From QHWK01 sp035259385 (GTDB lineage: Bacteria; Acidobacteriota; Vicinamibacteria; Vicinamibacterales; CAVVIG01), in assembly GCA_035259385.1 (NCBI GenBank), contig DATFWL010000406.1, positions 38,801 through 102,800 of the forward strand: 64,000 nt of DNA, given 5' to 3'. Numbering within the stretch: position 1 is the first letter of the stretch; the number at the start of each line of letters is the position of its first letter. The translations under genes were made by a program, and so were the position numbers. Shown piece by piece: positions 8,148-16,595 of this stretch. Under the pieces are notes generated by a model that worked only from the letters and a program-made list of their open reading frames with translations, did no database searches and had not been told where the DNA came from.

Positions 8148-9137
8148 ATGCGAACGTGCCCTGAGACACGGGCCGCGGTGTCGGTGATTATTCCGGCCTA
8201 CCGGGCCAGCCGCGAGATTCCGGACGCCCTCGAGTCCGTCTTCACGCAGACTTTTTCCGACCTCGAAGTGATCGTCGTCGACGACGGATCGCCGGATCGC
8301 GAGTCATTGGTCGCGGCGCTCGAGCCCTACCGCGCGCGGATCCGCTATCTCGAACAGGCGAACGCAGGCGCCGGCGCGGCGCGCAACGCGGCGATCCGCA
8401 TGGCACAGGGGCGGTATCTCGCGTTTCTCGATGCCGACGACCGGTGGGCCCCCGACTTTCTGCTGCGGCAGGTGAGCCATCTCGACGCGCACCCTGAAAC
8501 GACGCTCGTCTACTGCGATGCCCTGCTGAGCGGAGACACGCCGCTCGCCGGACGGCGATCCATGCCGGCCGCGCCGTCGGCCGGCGACGTGACGCTGATC
8601 GGCCTGATCGAGCAGCGCTGCAGCATCATCCTGTCCACGGTCGTCGCGCGCACGGAAGCGATCGTCGCGGCGGGGCTCTTCAACCCGGGTCTGCGGCGCG
8701 GACAGGACTTCGAGTTGTGGCTGCGCCTGGCGCTCGCCGGTGCACGGATCGATTATCAGACGCAGGTGCTCGCCGAGCGCCGCGTGCGGGCGACCGGTCT
8801 GTCGGGTGGCGCGATCGCCGATATCCAGCGCGACATCAACGTGCTCGATCAGTTCGGCCGATCGCGTGAGCTGCCGTCGGTGGTGCGGACCGCGCTGCGG
8901 ATTCGGATCATGACCCTGGTCGATCGGCTCGAAATCGAGCAGGGCAAGCAGCGGTTCCTCGAAGGGAACTTCGCGGCGGCGCAGTACCACTTCGAGGCCG
9001 CGCGCGCGCGGACGTGGAAGGTCCGCGCCGCATCGGTCGCGATGCGGATCGCGCCGCGGCTCGTGCGGACCGTCTACCTGAGGATGCGGCCGTCCGGCTG
9101 GCGGGTCCAGCCAGCAACCGCTGCCCACGCGCGCTGA
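8148..9137 (+). CDS. family 2 glycosyltransferase
   Basis: This protein has 329 residues, starting at the ATG at 8148 behind GCGAGGTGTTC. The GT-A fold is shown by VSVIIPAYRASREIPDALES, the VVDDGSPD nucleotide-sugar motif, GAGAARNAAI and the metal-binding LDADDRW. RRGQDFELWLRLA matches the usual acceptor/base region. The basic C-terminal 80 residues lack membrane helices, so it is a soluble or peripheral enzyme, probably acting in envelope polysaccharide or lipid glycosylation. It is not in an obvious polysaccharide cluster, so its substrate cannot be named. Confidence 0.9.
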   Translation: MRTCPETRAAVSVIIPAYRASREIPDALESVFTQTFSDLEVIVVDDGSPDRESLVAALEPYRARIRYLEQANAGAGAARNAAIRMAQGRYLAFLDADDRWAPDFLLRQVSHLDAHPETTLVYCDALLSGDTPLAGRRSMPAAPSAGDVTLIGLIEQRCSIILSTVVARTEAIVAAGLFNPGLRRGQDFELWLRLALAGARIDYQTQVLAERRVRATGLSGGAIADIQRDINVLDQFGRSRELPSVVRTALRIRIMTLVDRLEIEQGKQRFLEGNFAAAQYHFEAARARTWKVRAASVAMRIAPRLVRTVYLRMRPSGWRVQPATAAHAR

Positions 9138-9155
9138 CGCAATCGCGGCACTCTC

Positions 9156-9236
9156 GAGCCGCCACGAACACGCGAACGCACGAAGCAAACACCGTACAAA
9201 CGAATATTTCGTGCCTTCGTACCTTCGTGGCGGCTC
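9156..9236. repeat. 29-bp inverted repeat with CCACGAA motifs
   Basis: The arms 9156-9184 and 9208-9236 pair at 24 of 29 positions around a 23-nt loop; each arm contains GAGCCGCCACGAA. It starts 18 bp after the glycosyltransferase stop and could end transcription or form a stable RNA hairpin. A decayed relative is at 5233-5289, so this is a dispersed palindrome and not a one-off terminator. Confidence 0.75.
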
Positions 9237-9344
9237 CATTCTTTGCACGCTTATGGCGGCACGATTCGTTTCCGAACGGTTGCGTGAGCGTCTGCCGATT
9301 GTCGCGGACCAAACCTATCGTGAGAACCATCTCCGGAGGTCTCG

Positions 9345-9935
9345 ATGGTTCGCACGATGTCGATATTCGGTACAGCATCGCTCCTGTGCGGTTGTGTGTC
9401 ACTGGCAGCCGGGCAGTCCGTCAGTAAGCCCGATCCGCACATCCGCATGTTCGATCCGCAGTTGACGGCGGCGCTGACGCTTGGAACGCGCATGTCGCCG
9501 ACGCTCGATCGGCTGGTCGAAGAGATCGAGCACTCGGACCTCATCGTCTACGTGATGTTCGAACGCGCGCGCCAGCGAGCTGTGGCGGCGCACGTCGGGT
9601 TCATGACGGCGGCCGGCGGGAGGCGCTACGTGCACGTGGCGCTCGATCCAGCCCTGCAGGGCCCGAACCTGATCGGCATGCTCGCGCACGAACTCCAGCA
9701 CGCGGCGGAGATCGCGCGGGCGCCGTCAGTGGTCGACGAGCGCTCGCTGGCGGCCCTGTATCTGCGAATCGGCGTCGACTGCGCGCGAAACTGGCTCGAG
9801 CGGCGATTCGACAGCGCGGCCGCCATCGAGGTCGGGGCGCGGGTCACGCGCGACGCGCGGGACGGGTTTCGTCAGCTGGCCGGGACCGGGGTGGGTTCCG
9901 GTGCGGGCACCGGCTGCAACGATGTCTGCAGGTAG
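9345..9935 (+). CDS. secreted protein with HExxH-type metal-binding motif
   Basis: This is a 196-residue protein with a CGGAGG ribosome-binding site. It has a signal peptide (MVRTMSIFGTASLLCG to about residue 23, AAGQ) and a central AHELQHAAEIA, which has the HExxH pattern of zinc metallopeptidases. The metallopeptidase assignment rests on that one motif; no third ligand is certain. The C-terminal half is Arg/Ala-rich and ends in a Gly/Thr-rich tail. Its last 64 bp overlap the 3' end of the convergent aminotransferase gene. Confidence 0.65.
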   Translation: MVRTMSIFGTASLLCGCVSLAAGQSVSKPDPHIRMFDPQLTAALTLGTRMSPTLDRLVEEIEHSDLIVYVMFERARQRAVAAHVGFMTAAGGRRYVHVALDPALQGPNLIGMLAHELQHAAEIARAPSVVDERSLAALYLRIGVDCARNWLERRFDSAAAIEVGARVTRDARDGFRQLAGTGVGSGAGTGCNDVCR

Positions 9936-12133
9936 ACGAACGGGACGCCGCTGCGCAGGTAGTTGTCGATCCGCTCGAGGACGACCGCCTTGCGCAGCCA
10001 CGCCGGCGCCGTCTCGAGCAGCCGCTCTTCGATGAGCGTGGACAGGTACTCGAAGCCCGCCGCGAACAGGCGCTCGCGGAGCGTGTCGAGCAGCCGGTTC
10101 TCGACGTCGACGTCGTTCTGCACCATCGGCAGCGTGGCCATCGCCTGCAGGTAGAACACGCTGTTCTCGCCGAAATGCGGATCGGAGCTGACGCCTTCCT
10201 CGTCGTGGTTCTCGATCGCGCTGCCGAGCGCGTAGCCGACGACGCGCCCCGAGACGCGGTCGCGCAGCGCCACGCCGAACGCGCGCGGGTTCGCCATTGT
10301 CTGCTCGAGCGCGTCGATCGGGAACTGGAGCAGCGCCCGCGGGCCGGCTCGTGACGCCTCGGGCTGGATCGTCGTGCCGCCGCCATAGCGCTCCTGCTCG
10401 ACCGCGGCGATCTGTTGCTTGACGGCCTCGAACGTCGCCGGCGTCAGATCGATGACCTCGATCGTCTCGAGCGGAATCGCCAGCGTGCCGACGCGGATCT
10501 TCGGCGCCGGCGGCGGCTCCGCCGGCAGCCGCCCGGGCACGAGATCCTCGAGCGCGAGCCGCAGCAGCGCCAGCGCCTCGTCGATCGTCGCCGGCTCGGT
10601 GTCGTAGCGCGGATACACGCGTACGGCGCGCTCGCCGGCGGCGAGCAGGACCAGCCCGCGCCTGAACGTCCGGTCGAGGAGGGCGTCGCGAAGGTCGGCA
10701 CGCACCACGTCGAACGCCAGCATCACGCCGGCGCCGCGGACGTCGCGGACGATCTCCTTGTAGTCGCGCGCGAGCGCCTCGAGGCCAGCCTTGGCGTGGT
10801 CGCCGGTCCGCCGCACCGCGTCGAGATCGAGCTTGTCCATCATCGCGAGGAGACGCACCATCCCGGTCGAATCGCCTTCCCACGTGGTGTTGAATTTCTT
10901 CTCTTCCTGGAAGAAGGTCGCCAGCTCCTCGCTGACGAAGAGCACACCGTTCTGCGCCTTTTTCGCCCAGGTGACGACGTCGGGCGACGACGGCAGATCG
11001 AACAGCTCGTGCGCCCAGAGGCGGCCGGTCATGCCCCAGCCCGTCTGCACCTCGTCGAAGACCAGCGGCACGTCATAGATCCGCGTCAGCAGCCGCAACT
11101 TCTGCATGAAGCGCGCGCTCGCGCGGCGCACGCCCCCCTCGCCCTGAATCGGCTCGACCAGCACAGCGGCGACGCGCTTCGCGCGGCGGACGACGTCGGG
11201 CGTCAGCGCGGCGCGCTGCGCGGCGACGAAGGCGGCGACGGCGTCGGGGCCAGGCGCCGGCCGGGCCACGAAGTCGTCGAGCGCGTCCATCTCGCGGCGG
11301 AACGTGTCCTTGCTCTTGTCGGCGTGCGGCAACTGGCCCGACACGAGCAGGTCCCACAGCTGTTTGAGGCTGCGCTCTTCGCGCCGCAGCGTCTCTTTCG
11401 GCGACCGCGTGCTCTCGACCGGAAACGAGATGTGCGGCCACTCGAAGGTGGGGAAGCCGAGTCGCGCCTTCTTCCGATGCGTCACGGCGAGGCTGCCGAG
11501 CGTGCGGCCGTGAAAGGCGCCCTCGAACGAGACGATGAAGCTCCCACCCTCGTGGTCGGACGTCTTCACGCGGTTGAGGAGCACCGACTTGATGGCGTTC
11601 TCGACCGCTTCGGCGCCGGTGTTGACCACGAAATGCCGAGGCGTGCCGGCGGGTGCGATCCGGTTCAGCGCCGCCTTGAGGCGCAGCGACAGGACGGTCT
11701 GGTATTCCGAATGCGCGTAACGGGACACGACGAACGGCAGCGACTCGAGGATCGCGCGAATCGCGGCCGGATCGTTTTCGCCGAACGGCTGCGTCGCGAT
11801 GAGCGCACCCATGTCGAGGAACCGATACGGCTGCCCGGCGGGATCACGATCGACGATCGCGAGATAGGGGCCGATCGACTCAGCCGCGTCGAAGGCGACA
11901 GGCAGCGAGAAGAACAAGCCGCGCGACGCCGCCTGCAGAGCCGCGTGGGATGCGGGAAGGTGCTCGCTGACCAGGTCTTCGAGCGTGCGTCCGCCGTCAG
12001 AGAGCGCCTCGGGAACGTGTGCGCGGATCTGGCCGGCGCGGTACTGCGCGTGGAGGGCGGTCGCGCGGTCGAGAAAGGCGGCGGTCCGGGCAACCGCCGG
12101 ATCCAGCGGATCCATCGGTGGCAATGATGACAC
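9872..12133 (-). CDS. class III (lysine-6-type) aminotransferase fused to a C-terminal acyltransferase-like domain
   Basis: This protein has 753 residues. Residues about 1-520 are a fold-type I, class III PLP aminotransferase: NTGAEAVENAIK, FHGRTLGSLAVTH, VFDEVQTGWGMTG and PLP lysine K391/K392 in WAKKAQNG. The closest recognisable relatives are L-lysine 6-aminotransferases. About 200 further residues include FGVALRDRVSGRVVGYALGS and LDTLRERLFAAGFEYL, which look like a GNAT-type fold, though the acetyl-CoA loop is not canonical. Normal family length is about 450, so the extension is real and notable. The start may be GTG 12133 or ATG 12115. The 71-residue gene 12152-12367 lies 18 bp upstream and is likely co-transcribed. 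Confidence 0.85.
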   Translation of the reverse strand: MSSLPPMDPLDPAVARTAAFLDRATALHAQYRAGQIRAHVPEALSDGGRTLEDLVSEHLPASHAALQAASRGLFFSLPVAFDAAESIGPYLAIVDRDPAGQPYRFLDMGALIATQPFGENDPAAIRAILESLPFVVSRYAHSEYQTVLSLRLKAALNRIAPAGTPRHFVVNTGAEAVENAIKSVLLNRVKTSDHEGGSFIVSFEGAFHGRTLGSLAVTHRKKARLGFPTFEWPHISFPVESTRSPKETLRREERSLKQLWDLLVSGQLPHADKSKDTFRREMDALDDFVARPAPGPDAVAAFVAAQRAALTPDVVRRAKRVAAVLVEPIQGEGGVRRASARFMQKLRLLTRIYDVPLVFDEVQTGWGMTGRLWAHELFDLPSSPDVVTWAKKAQNGVLFVSEELATFFQEEKKFNTTWEGDSTGMVRLLAMMDKLDLDAVRRTGDHAKAGLEALARDYKEIVRDVRGAGVMLAFDVVRADLRDALLDRTFRRGLVLLAAGERAVRVYPRYDTEPATIDEALALLRLALEDLVPGRLPAEPPPAPKIRVGTLAIPLETIEVIDLTPATFEAVKQQIAAVEQERYGGGTTIQPEASRAGPRALLQFPIDALEQTMANPRAFGVALRDRVSGRVVGYALGSAIENHDEEGVSSDPHFGENSVFYLQAMATLPMVQNDVDVENRLLDTLRERLFAAGFEYLSTLIEERLLETAPAWLRKAVVLERIDNYLRSGVPFVYLQTSLQPVPAPEPTPVPAS

Positions 12134-12151
12134 GAGCCGCCGGCGGACGGC

Positions 12152-12367
12152 TCAGGCGTCGCGCCAGCCCTGACGGCGCAGTTCTTCGATTTCGCGGGCA
12201 AACCGCTCGAGATCGCGCTCGACGCGGTGCCATTCGGTGCGTCGCCGCTCGTGCGACACCCGATCGTTTGCGATCGCGACCGTGCGCCAGCCGGCTGGCT
12301 GGCTCTGCTCGATATGAAAAGAACGGGTTTCGCTCGCGCGGACAAGTTTCTTCTGGAAGAGGGCCAT
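12152..12367 (-). CDS. 71-residue conserved protein, paralogue of 45194-45409
   Basis: This is a small, charged, mostly helical protein. Its sequence matches the gene at 45194-45409 over the full 71 residues. Shared blocks include LVRASETRSF, PAGWRT, RTEWHRVERDL and the identical C-terminus QGWRDA. There is no signal peptide, cysteine or known domain. It precedes the aminotransferase by 18 bp. Full-length conservation between two distant copies shows that it is a real gene. The function is unknown. Confidence 0.8.
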   Translation of the reverse strand: MALFQKKLVRASETRSFHIEQSQPAGWRTVAIANDRVSHERRRTEWHRVERDLERFAREIEELRRQGWRDA

Positions 12368-12397
12368 CGCTGTGCTCTGTCAGGAAATGCGACAGCC

Positions 12398-12427
12398 CAT
12401 TATCCGGCGAATGCGTCGGAATGGCCA
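12398..12427 (-). promoter_or_regulatory. candidate sigma-70-type promoter of the 71-residue gene and aminotransferase
   Basis: Reading the minus strand, TTGGCC (12422-12427) is followed by 18 bp and then GATAAT (12398-12403), about 30 bp before the ATG at 12367. GATAAT matches five of six consensus bases and TTGGCC three of six. The paralogue at 45409 also has an AT-rich AATAAT element at a similar distance (about 33 bp) from its ATG. This is a visual match only. Confidence 0.35.
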
Positions 12428-12554
12428 ACTCGGGCGCCCGTGGCGGTGCCCGTATGCATCGGGCATTTGGCCGAAAGAGAAGAGCTCGCGCTCGTCTTTT
12501 ACGTCGATGTCGCGGCGTCGTTACGCGAACGTTCCTCGAGCCCAGCAGCATGCC

Positions 12555-12581
12555 GGTGCCGGTCACGCTCCGACCGGCACC
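12555..12581 (+). promoter_or_regulatory. perfect 10-bp hairpin in the leader of the phytase-like gene
   Basis: GGTGCCGGTC (12555-12564) and GACCGGCACC (12572-12581) form a perfect 10-bp stem with a 7-nt loop. It ends 16 nt before the ATG at 12598, just upstream of the AGGAG ribosome-binding site (12586-12590). There is no T-run, so it is not a simple terminator. It could affect translation or RNA stability, or be a protein-binding palindrome. Confidence 0.55.
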
Positions 12582-12597
12582 TCACAGGAGCGTTCGA

Positions 12598-14040
12598 ATG
12601 CACATATCGAGGGTCACGACGTTCGTGCTCGTCGCCTGTCTGTCTGCCGCGGCCGCGCGGGCGGCGGAACCAGTGCTGGTCGCGGTGGGCAGCATCAGCG
12701 GCATCTACGAGGATTTCGCGACGCAAACATCGGCCCCGCTCGAGAACGGAATCGCAGGCAACCTTCTCGGCGGAATGGGCTCGGCTCTCGCCTGGGCGGG
12801 CGGCGACCTGTTCATCGCCCTGCCCGATCGCGGGCCGAACGCCAAGCCCTACAACCCGCTCGTCGACGACACGGCGTCATACATCCCGCGCTTTCATACA
12901 TTGCATCTCACGCTCGCGCCGAGTGGCGACCCGAATCTGCCGTTCATCGTCACGCCGATGGTCGTCGGCACGACGCTGCTGTCCAGTCGATCGCCGCTGT
13001 TCTACGGAAGCGGGGCCGGTCTCGGCGTCGGCGGCGGCACGCCCGCGCTGAACGCCGTCGATCACGTGTTCTACTTCAGCGGGCGCTCCGACAATTTCAA
13101 TCCGGCGACGCTGTCCACTGACCCCGAGAACGCGCGGCTCGATCCCGAGGGCATCAGGGTCTCGCGCAACGGCCGGAGCGTGTTCGTCACCGACGAGTAC
13201 GGTCCGTTCGTGTACGAGTTCGATCGCGAGTCGGGCCGGCGCGTGCGCGCGTTCAGGCTGCCGGACAAGTTCGGCGTGACCCTCAAGAGTCCGGTCGGCA
13301 ACACGGAGATCAGCGGGAACACGTCCGGCCGGGTCGCCAACAAGGGGATGGAGGGGCTCGCGATCACACCCGACGGCCGCACGTTGTTCGGGATCATGCA
13401 GAGTCCGCTGATCCAGGACGGCGGCGCGAACGGCCTCGCCACGCGCATCGTCAGGATCGACGTCGCGAGCGGGAGGGTGAGCGAGTTCGCCTACCGGCTG
13501 GACAGCAGCAAGTTCACGGTCAGCGAGATGGTTGCCGTCAACGACCACGAGTTCCTGGTCGACGAGCGCGACGGCAAGGGACTCGGCGACGACTCCATCG
13601 CGGTCCAGAAGAAGGTGTACAAGATCGATCTCGCCGGCGCCACGGACGTGACCAGCATCACCGGCTCGGCCAGCCTGGTTGCGAACGCGGTTCCCAAGGT
13701 CCTGTTTCTCGACGTCGTCAGCGCCCTGAATCTCAAGGGCGTGGCTGCGTTCGACGTGCCGGCGAAGCTCGAAGGGATCACCTTCGGTCCCGACGTCATG
13801 ATCGGCGGTGCGACGAAGCACACGCTGATCGTCTCGAACGACAACGACTACACGGCGGTTGCCGCCAATTCGCACCATCCCGGCGGCAGCGCCGACAATC
13901 CGAACAAGTGGCTCGTGTTCGCGTTCGACGACAGCGATCTGCCCGGCTTCGTGCCGCAGTGCTTCGTCGGGGGCGACGACCATGGCGGCGACGACGATCG
14001 CGACGGCCCCGGAGAGGATCGCGGCCGGTGCGGGCGGTGA
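12598..14040 (+). CDS. secreted esterase-like protein of the phytase family
   Basis: This protein has 480 residues. AGGAG precedes the ATG at 12598, and a signal peptide follows (residues 1-23, cleavage near ARA/A). The body has the repeated blades of the esterase-like-activity-of-phytase domain: GSALAWAGGDLFIALPDRGPN, RLDPEGIRVSRNG, VTDEYGPFVYEFD, NKGMEGLAITPDG and KLEGITFGPDV. These are secreted beta-propellers, often found near phosphate-scavenging genes. The last 25 residues are an unusual Asp/His/Gly-rich tail (GGDDHGGDDDRDG) that may bind metal. The reaction is not established for most members. Confidence 0.85.
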   Translation: MHISRVTTFVLVACLSAAAARAAEPVLVAVGSISGIYEDFATQTSAPLENGIAGNLLGGMGSALAWAGGDLFIALPDRGPNAKPYNPLVDDTASYIPRFHTLHLTLAPSGDPNLPFIVTPMVVGTTLLSSRSPLFYGSGAGLGVGGGTPALNAVDHVFYFSGRSDNFNPATLSTDPENARLDPEGIRVSRNGRSVFVTDEYGPFVYEFDRESGRRVRAFRLPDKFGVTLKSPVGNTEISGNTSGRVANKGMEGLAITPDGRTLFGIMQSPLIQDGGANGLATRIVRIDVASGRVSEFAYRLDSSKFTVSEMVAVNDHEFLVDERDGKGLGDDSIAVQKKVYKIDLAGATDVTSITGSASLVANAVPKVLFLDVVSALNLKGVAAFDVPAKLEGITFGPDVMIGGATKHTLIVSNDNDYTAVAANSHHPGGSADNPNKWLVFAFDDSDLPGFVPQCFVGGDDHGGDDDRDGPGEDRGRCGR

Positions 14041-14066
14041 CGTGAGCGCGCGGCGCGCGCGGCCGG

Positions 14067-14813
14067 TCAGGCGGCCCAGGTTCCGTTGCGGTACAGCGTC
14101 AGGGCGACGTCAGTGTTCTCGCGCAGCGCGCGCGCGATGGCGTTCCAGTTCTTCTCGCAGCGAAGCAGCGTCTTCCACGAGTACAGGTGCTTCGGCTTGT
14201 GGAAGTCGCTGTTCGCGACGTACGGATAATGCTTGAGGCTCGTCACCGAGAACAGGTCGTCGCGGTTCGCCGCTTCCCAGACGTCGACGAGGTCGGCGAG
14301 CCGCTTGCGGTGATCCCAGAGGTAGCAGGTTCCGATCTCCACGCGGCGCGTCGTGCGGTGGTGGGGATGACAGGCGATGCTCAAAGCGTTCTGCGCGCGG
14401 ATCGCGCGCAGGATCTCCTCCGCGGATTGATCGGCAGAGATGTGCTGGTGGATGTTCAGCGCCACGATGTGCGAGTTCTTCCTGCTGCGGATGTGATTCT
14501 GGGTGATTTCGGCGCCCGGGATGACGAGCAGCCCGTACTTGTCGGCGGCCCGGCGCGCCTCGCTCGCGATCTCGTCGAGGTAGGCTGGAAACCGCTCCTC
14601 GGTGACCGAGAAATCGCGACGCCCGAACGAGATCAGCCGTCCGGCGCGGCCCAGCAGGTCACGCTGCATGAGGATGTGATCGGTGATCGCGATGACGTCG
14701 AAGCGGCCGGTCTTTCCGTAGAGGTCGATCACCTCGCGCACCGACAGCCGGCCGTCGCTCCACCGCGTGTGCACGTGAAAGTCGCAGAGCAGAAAGGGTT
14801 CGTATCCAGGCAC
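14067..14813 (-). CDS. PHP-domain metal-dependent phosphoesterase-like protein
   Basis: This protein has 248 residues. I chose the GTG at 14813 because the first motif, CDFHVHTRWSDG, follows within 10 residues and the start lies 2 bp after the upstream gene's stop, implying translational coupling. Metal-binding motifs are FHVHTRWSDG, AITDHI, a HPHHRT segment and the C-terminal NSDFHKPKH. PHP proteins hydrolyse phosphoesters in nucleic acids or small molecules; this stand-alone type resembles the RNase AM/TrpH group. It is coupled to a glycosyltransferase, so a carbohydrate phosphate substrate is possible. Confidence 0.85.
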   Translation of the reverse strand: MPGYEPFLLCDFHVHTRWSDGRLSVREVIDLYGKTGRFDVIAITDHILMQRDLLGRAGRLISFGRRDFSVTEERFPAYLDEIASEARRAADKYGLLVIPGAEITQNHIRSRKNSHIVALNIHQHISADQSAEEILRAIRAQNALSIACHPHHRTTRRVEIGTCYLWDHRKRLADLVDVWEAANRDDLFSVTSLKHYPYVANSDFHKPKHLYSWKTLLRCEKNWNAIARALRENTDVALTLYRNGTWAA

Positions 14814-14815
14814 GG

Positions 14816-15550
14816 TCAGGCCCTCACGTCGAGATGACCCTGGTCGGCCGGTCTGTGGCGGAGAATCTCCGACCAGAAATTCCGGACGTACAGCTTGCAG
14901 ACGGTCCACGTGCCCATCTCGCGGTAGCGCCGCGCGGACGTCCACACCCAGCAGTCGCCGCGGAGACGCACACGCCCGATCGGCGTCAGGCGCCGGCCGA
15001 GATTGGTGTCTTCACCGTGGAATCGGATGCGCTGATCGAATCCGCCGATCGCGGCGAGCGCGTCGCTCCGGACGGCGAAGTTGCCGCCGTAGAGGACCGC
15101 ACCGATGCCGCACAGGTGGTGCACGACGGCGTGCGTCGGCGGCGCGACGACGACGTCGTAGGCGCGGATCAGCGTGCGGCCGGTGGGCCGCCAGTCGTAG
15201 AACCGGTACGGCCCGGTCACGGCGACGCAGCCGCCGCGTGCGAACTGCGCCTCGACGCGCGCTATCCAGCCGATCGGCGCGCGGCAATCCGCGTCGAGAA
15301 AAGCCAGGAGATCGGTGCGTGCGGCCCGGCGGCCCGTCTCACGGGCGACGACCAGGCCTTTGCGCGGCTCGTCCACCACGCGGACGCCCGGCACCGCGCG
15401 CGCCACGGCGGCCGTCTGATCGGTGCTCGCATTGTTGATGACGAGGATGTCGTCTGGAGGGCGCGTCTGCGCCTTGAGTGAATACAGGCAGGCCGGCAGC
15501 AACCGGCTCTCGTTGAAGGCACACACGATGGCGGTGATCGTCAACGCCAT
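14816..15550 (-). CDS. family 2 glycosyltransferase
   Basis: This protein has 244 residues from the ATG at 15550. The N-terminus matches the GT2 first strand (TITAIVCAFNESRLLPACL), followed by ILVINNASTDQT, LAFLDADCRAP and the catalytic-side FHGEDTNLGRRL. It is soluble, with a basic C-terminus that could be membrane-associated. A longer upstream frame exists but runs into the divergent lipase promoter and gains no recognisable sequence. It is the first gene of a two-gene unit with the PHP-domain protein. Confidence 0.88.
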   Translation of the reverse strand: MALTITAIVCAFNESRLLPACLYSLKAQTRPPDDILVINNASTDQTAAVARAVPGVRVVDEPRKGLVVARETGRRAARTDLLAFLDADCRAPIGWIARVEAQFARGGCVAVTGPYRFYDWRPTGRTLIRAYDVVVAPPTHAVVHHLCGIGAVLYGGNFAVRSDALAAIGGFDQRIRFHGEDTNLGRRLTPIGRVRLRGDCWVWTSARRYREMGTWTVCKLYVRNFWSEILRHRPADQGHLDVRA

Positions 15551-15718
15551 CGGTTGGGGCGCGGCATCGATCACACGATATGGGGCTGTAGTGACGACAA
15601 AGTAGCAGCCACGTGACGTTTCGGTCAATTTTGGGGCGATGCCCTTTTTTGCGCGATATTTCTTCTCGCGCGGCTGCGGTTCGCGGATGATGTCCTGTGC
15701 CCGGACCAGGAGGGGAAC

Positions 15719-16588
15719 ATGACGCAACCATCCACCAGCAAGGCGCACGAAGATCGCGTGACGAGCTCCGACGGCCATGAACTGTTCATCCGATCGTGGC
15801 GGCCGGAGGCGAGCGTGCGTGCGGTTGTCGCGATCGTCCCCGGCTTCAACTCTCACAGCGGCTACTACACCTGGGTCGCCGATCAGCTGACGGCTGGCGG
15901 GTACGCGGTGTATGCGGTGGATCTCCGCGGCCGCGGGCGCTCGGACGGCGAACGCTTTTACGTCGAGAAGTTCGCCGACTACGTCAGGGACGCCGCCTCA
16001 CTGGTCCACCTCGCGAAATCGCGCGAGCCGGGGGTGCCGCTGTTCCTGCTCGGCCACAGCGCCGGTGGCGTCGTCGCCTGCATCTATGCGCTCGAGTATC
16101 CGACCGACCTCGCGGGTCTGATCTGCGAGAGCTTCGCGCACGAGGTGCCGGCGCCGGACTTCGCGCTCGCCGTCTTCAAGGGCCTGAGCCATCTGGCGCC
16201 GCACGCGCACATCCTGCACCTGAAGAACGAGCAGTTTTCGCGCGACCCGGCGGTCGTGAAGGCGATGAACGAGGACCCGCTGATCGCCAACGAGACCCAG
16301 CCGACGCAGACGCTGGCGGAAATGGTCCGTGCCGACGAGCGGCTCAAGAAGGAGTTCCCGCTGATCACGCTGCCGGTGCTGATCCTGCACGGGACCGCGG
16401 ACCAGGCGACCAAGCCGAGCGGCAGCCAGCGCTTCTACGACAACGCCGGATCGACCGACAAGACGCTGAAGCTGTACAAGGGACACTTTCACGATCTGCT
16501 GAACGACGTCGGCAAGGAAACCGTGATGGCCGACATCCTGTCGTGGCTGGGGGCGCACGCGCCGGCGAGGAACCCGGCGAGCGCGTAA
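15719..16588 (+). CDS. alpha/beta hydrolase, monoacylglycerol-lipase type
   Basis: This 289-residue protein has a strong AGGAGGGG ribosome-binding site. The serine-hydrolase fold is complete. The oxyanion region is VAIVPGFNSHSGYY, the nucleophile elbow GHSAGG, the acid Asp in HGTADQATKP and the His in GHFHDLLND. VDLRGRGRSDG is the hallmark loop of the lysophospholipase/monoglyceride lipase group. There is no signal peptide, so it acts in the cytoplasm on acylglycerols or similar esters. The next gene starts 7 bp after its stop and is probably co-transcribed. Confidence 0.92.
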   Translation: MTQPSTSKAHEDRVTSSDGHELFIRSWRPEASVRAVVAIVPGFNSHSGYYTWVADQLTAGGYAVYAVDLRGRGRSDGERFYVEKFADYVRDAASLVHLAKSREPGVPLFLLGHSAGGVVACIYALEYPTDLAGLICESFAHEVPAPDFALAVFKGLSHLAPHAHILHLKNEQFSRDPAVVKAMNEDPLIANETQPTQTLAEMVRADERLKKEFPLITLPVLILHGTADQATKPSGSQRFYDNAGSTDKTLKLYKGHFHDLLNDVGKETVMADILSWLGAHAPARNPASA

Positions 16589-16595
16589 TCGACAG

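Noticed and set aside
14041..14066. GC-rich run between convergent genes as a terminator
   Set aside because: The alternating GC tract can pair with itself in many ways but has no U-tract and no unique stem.
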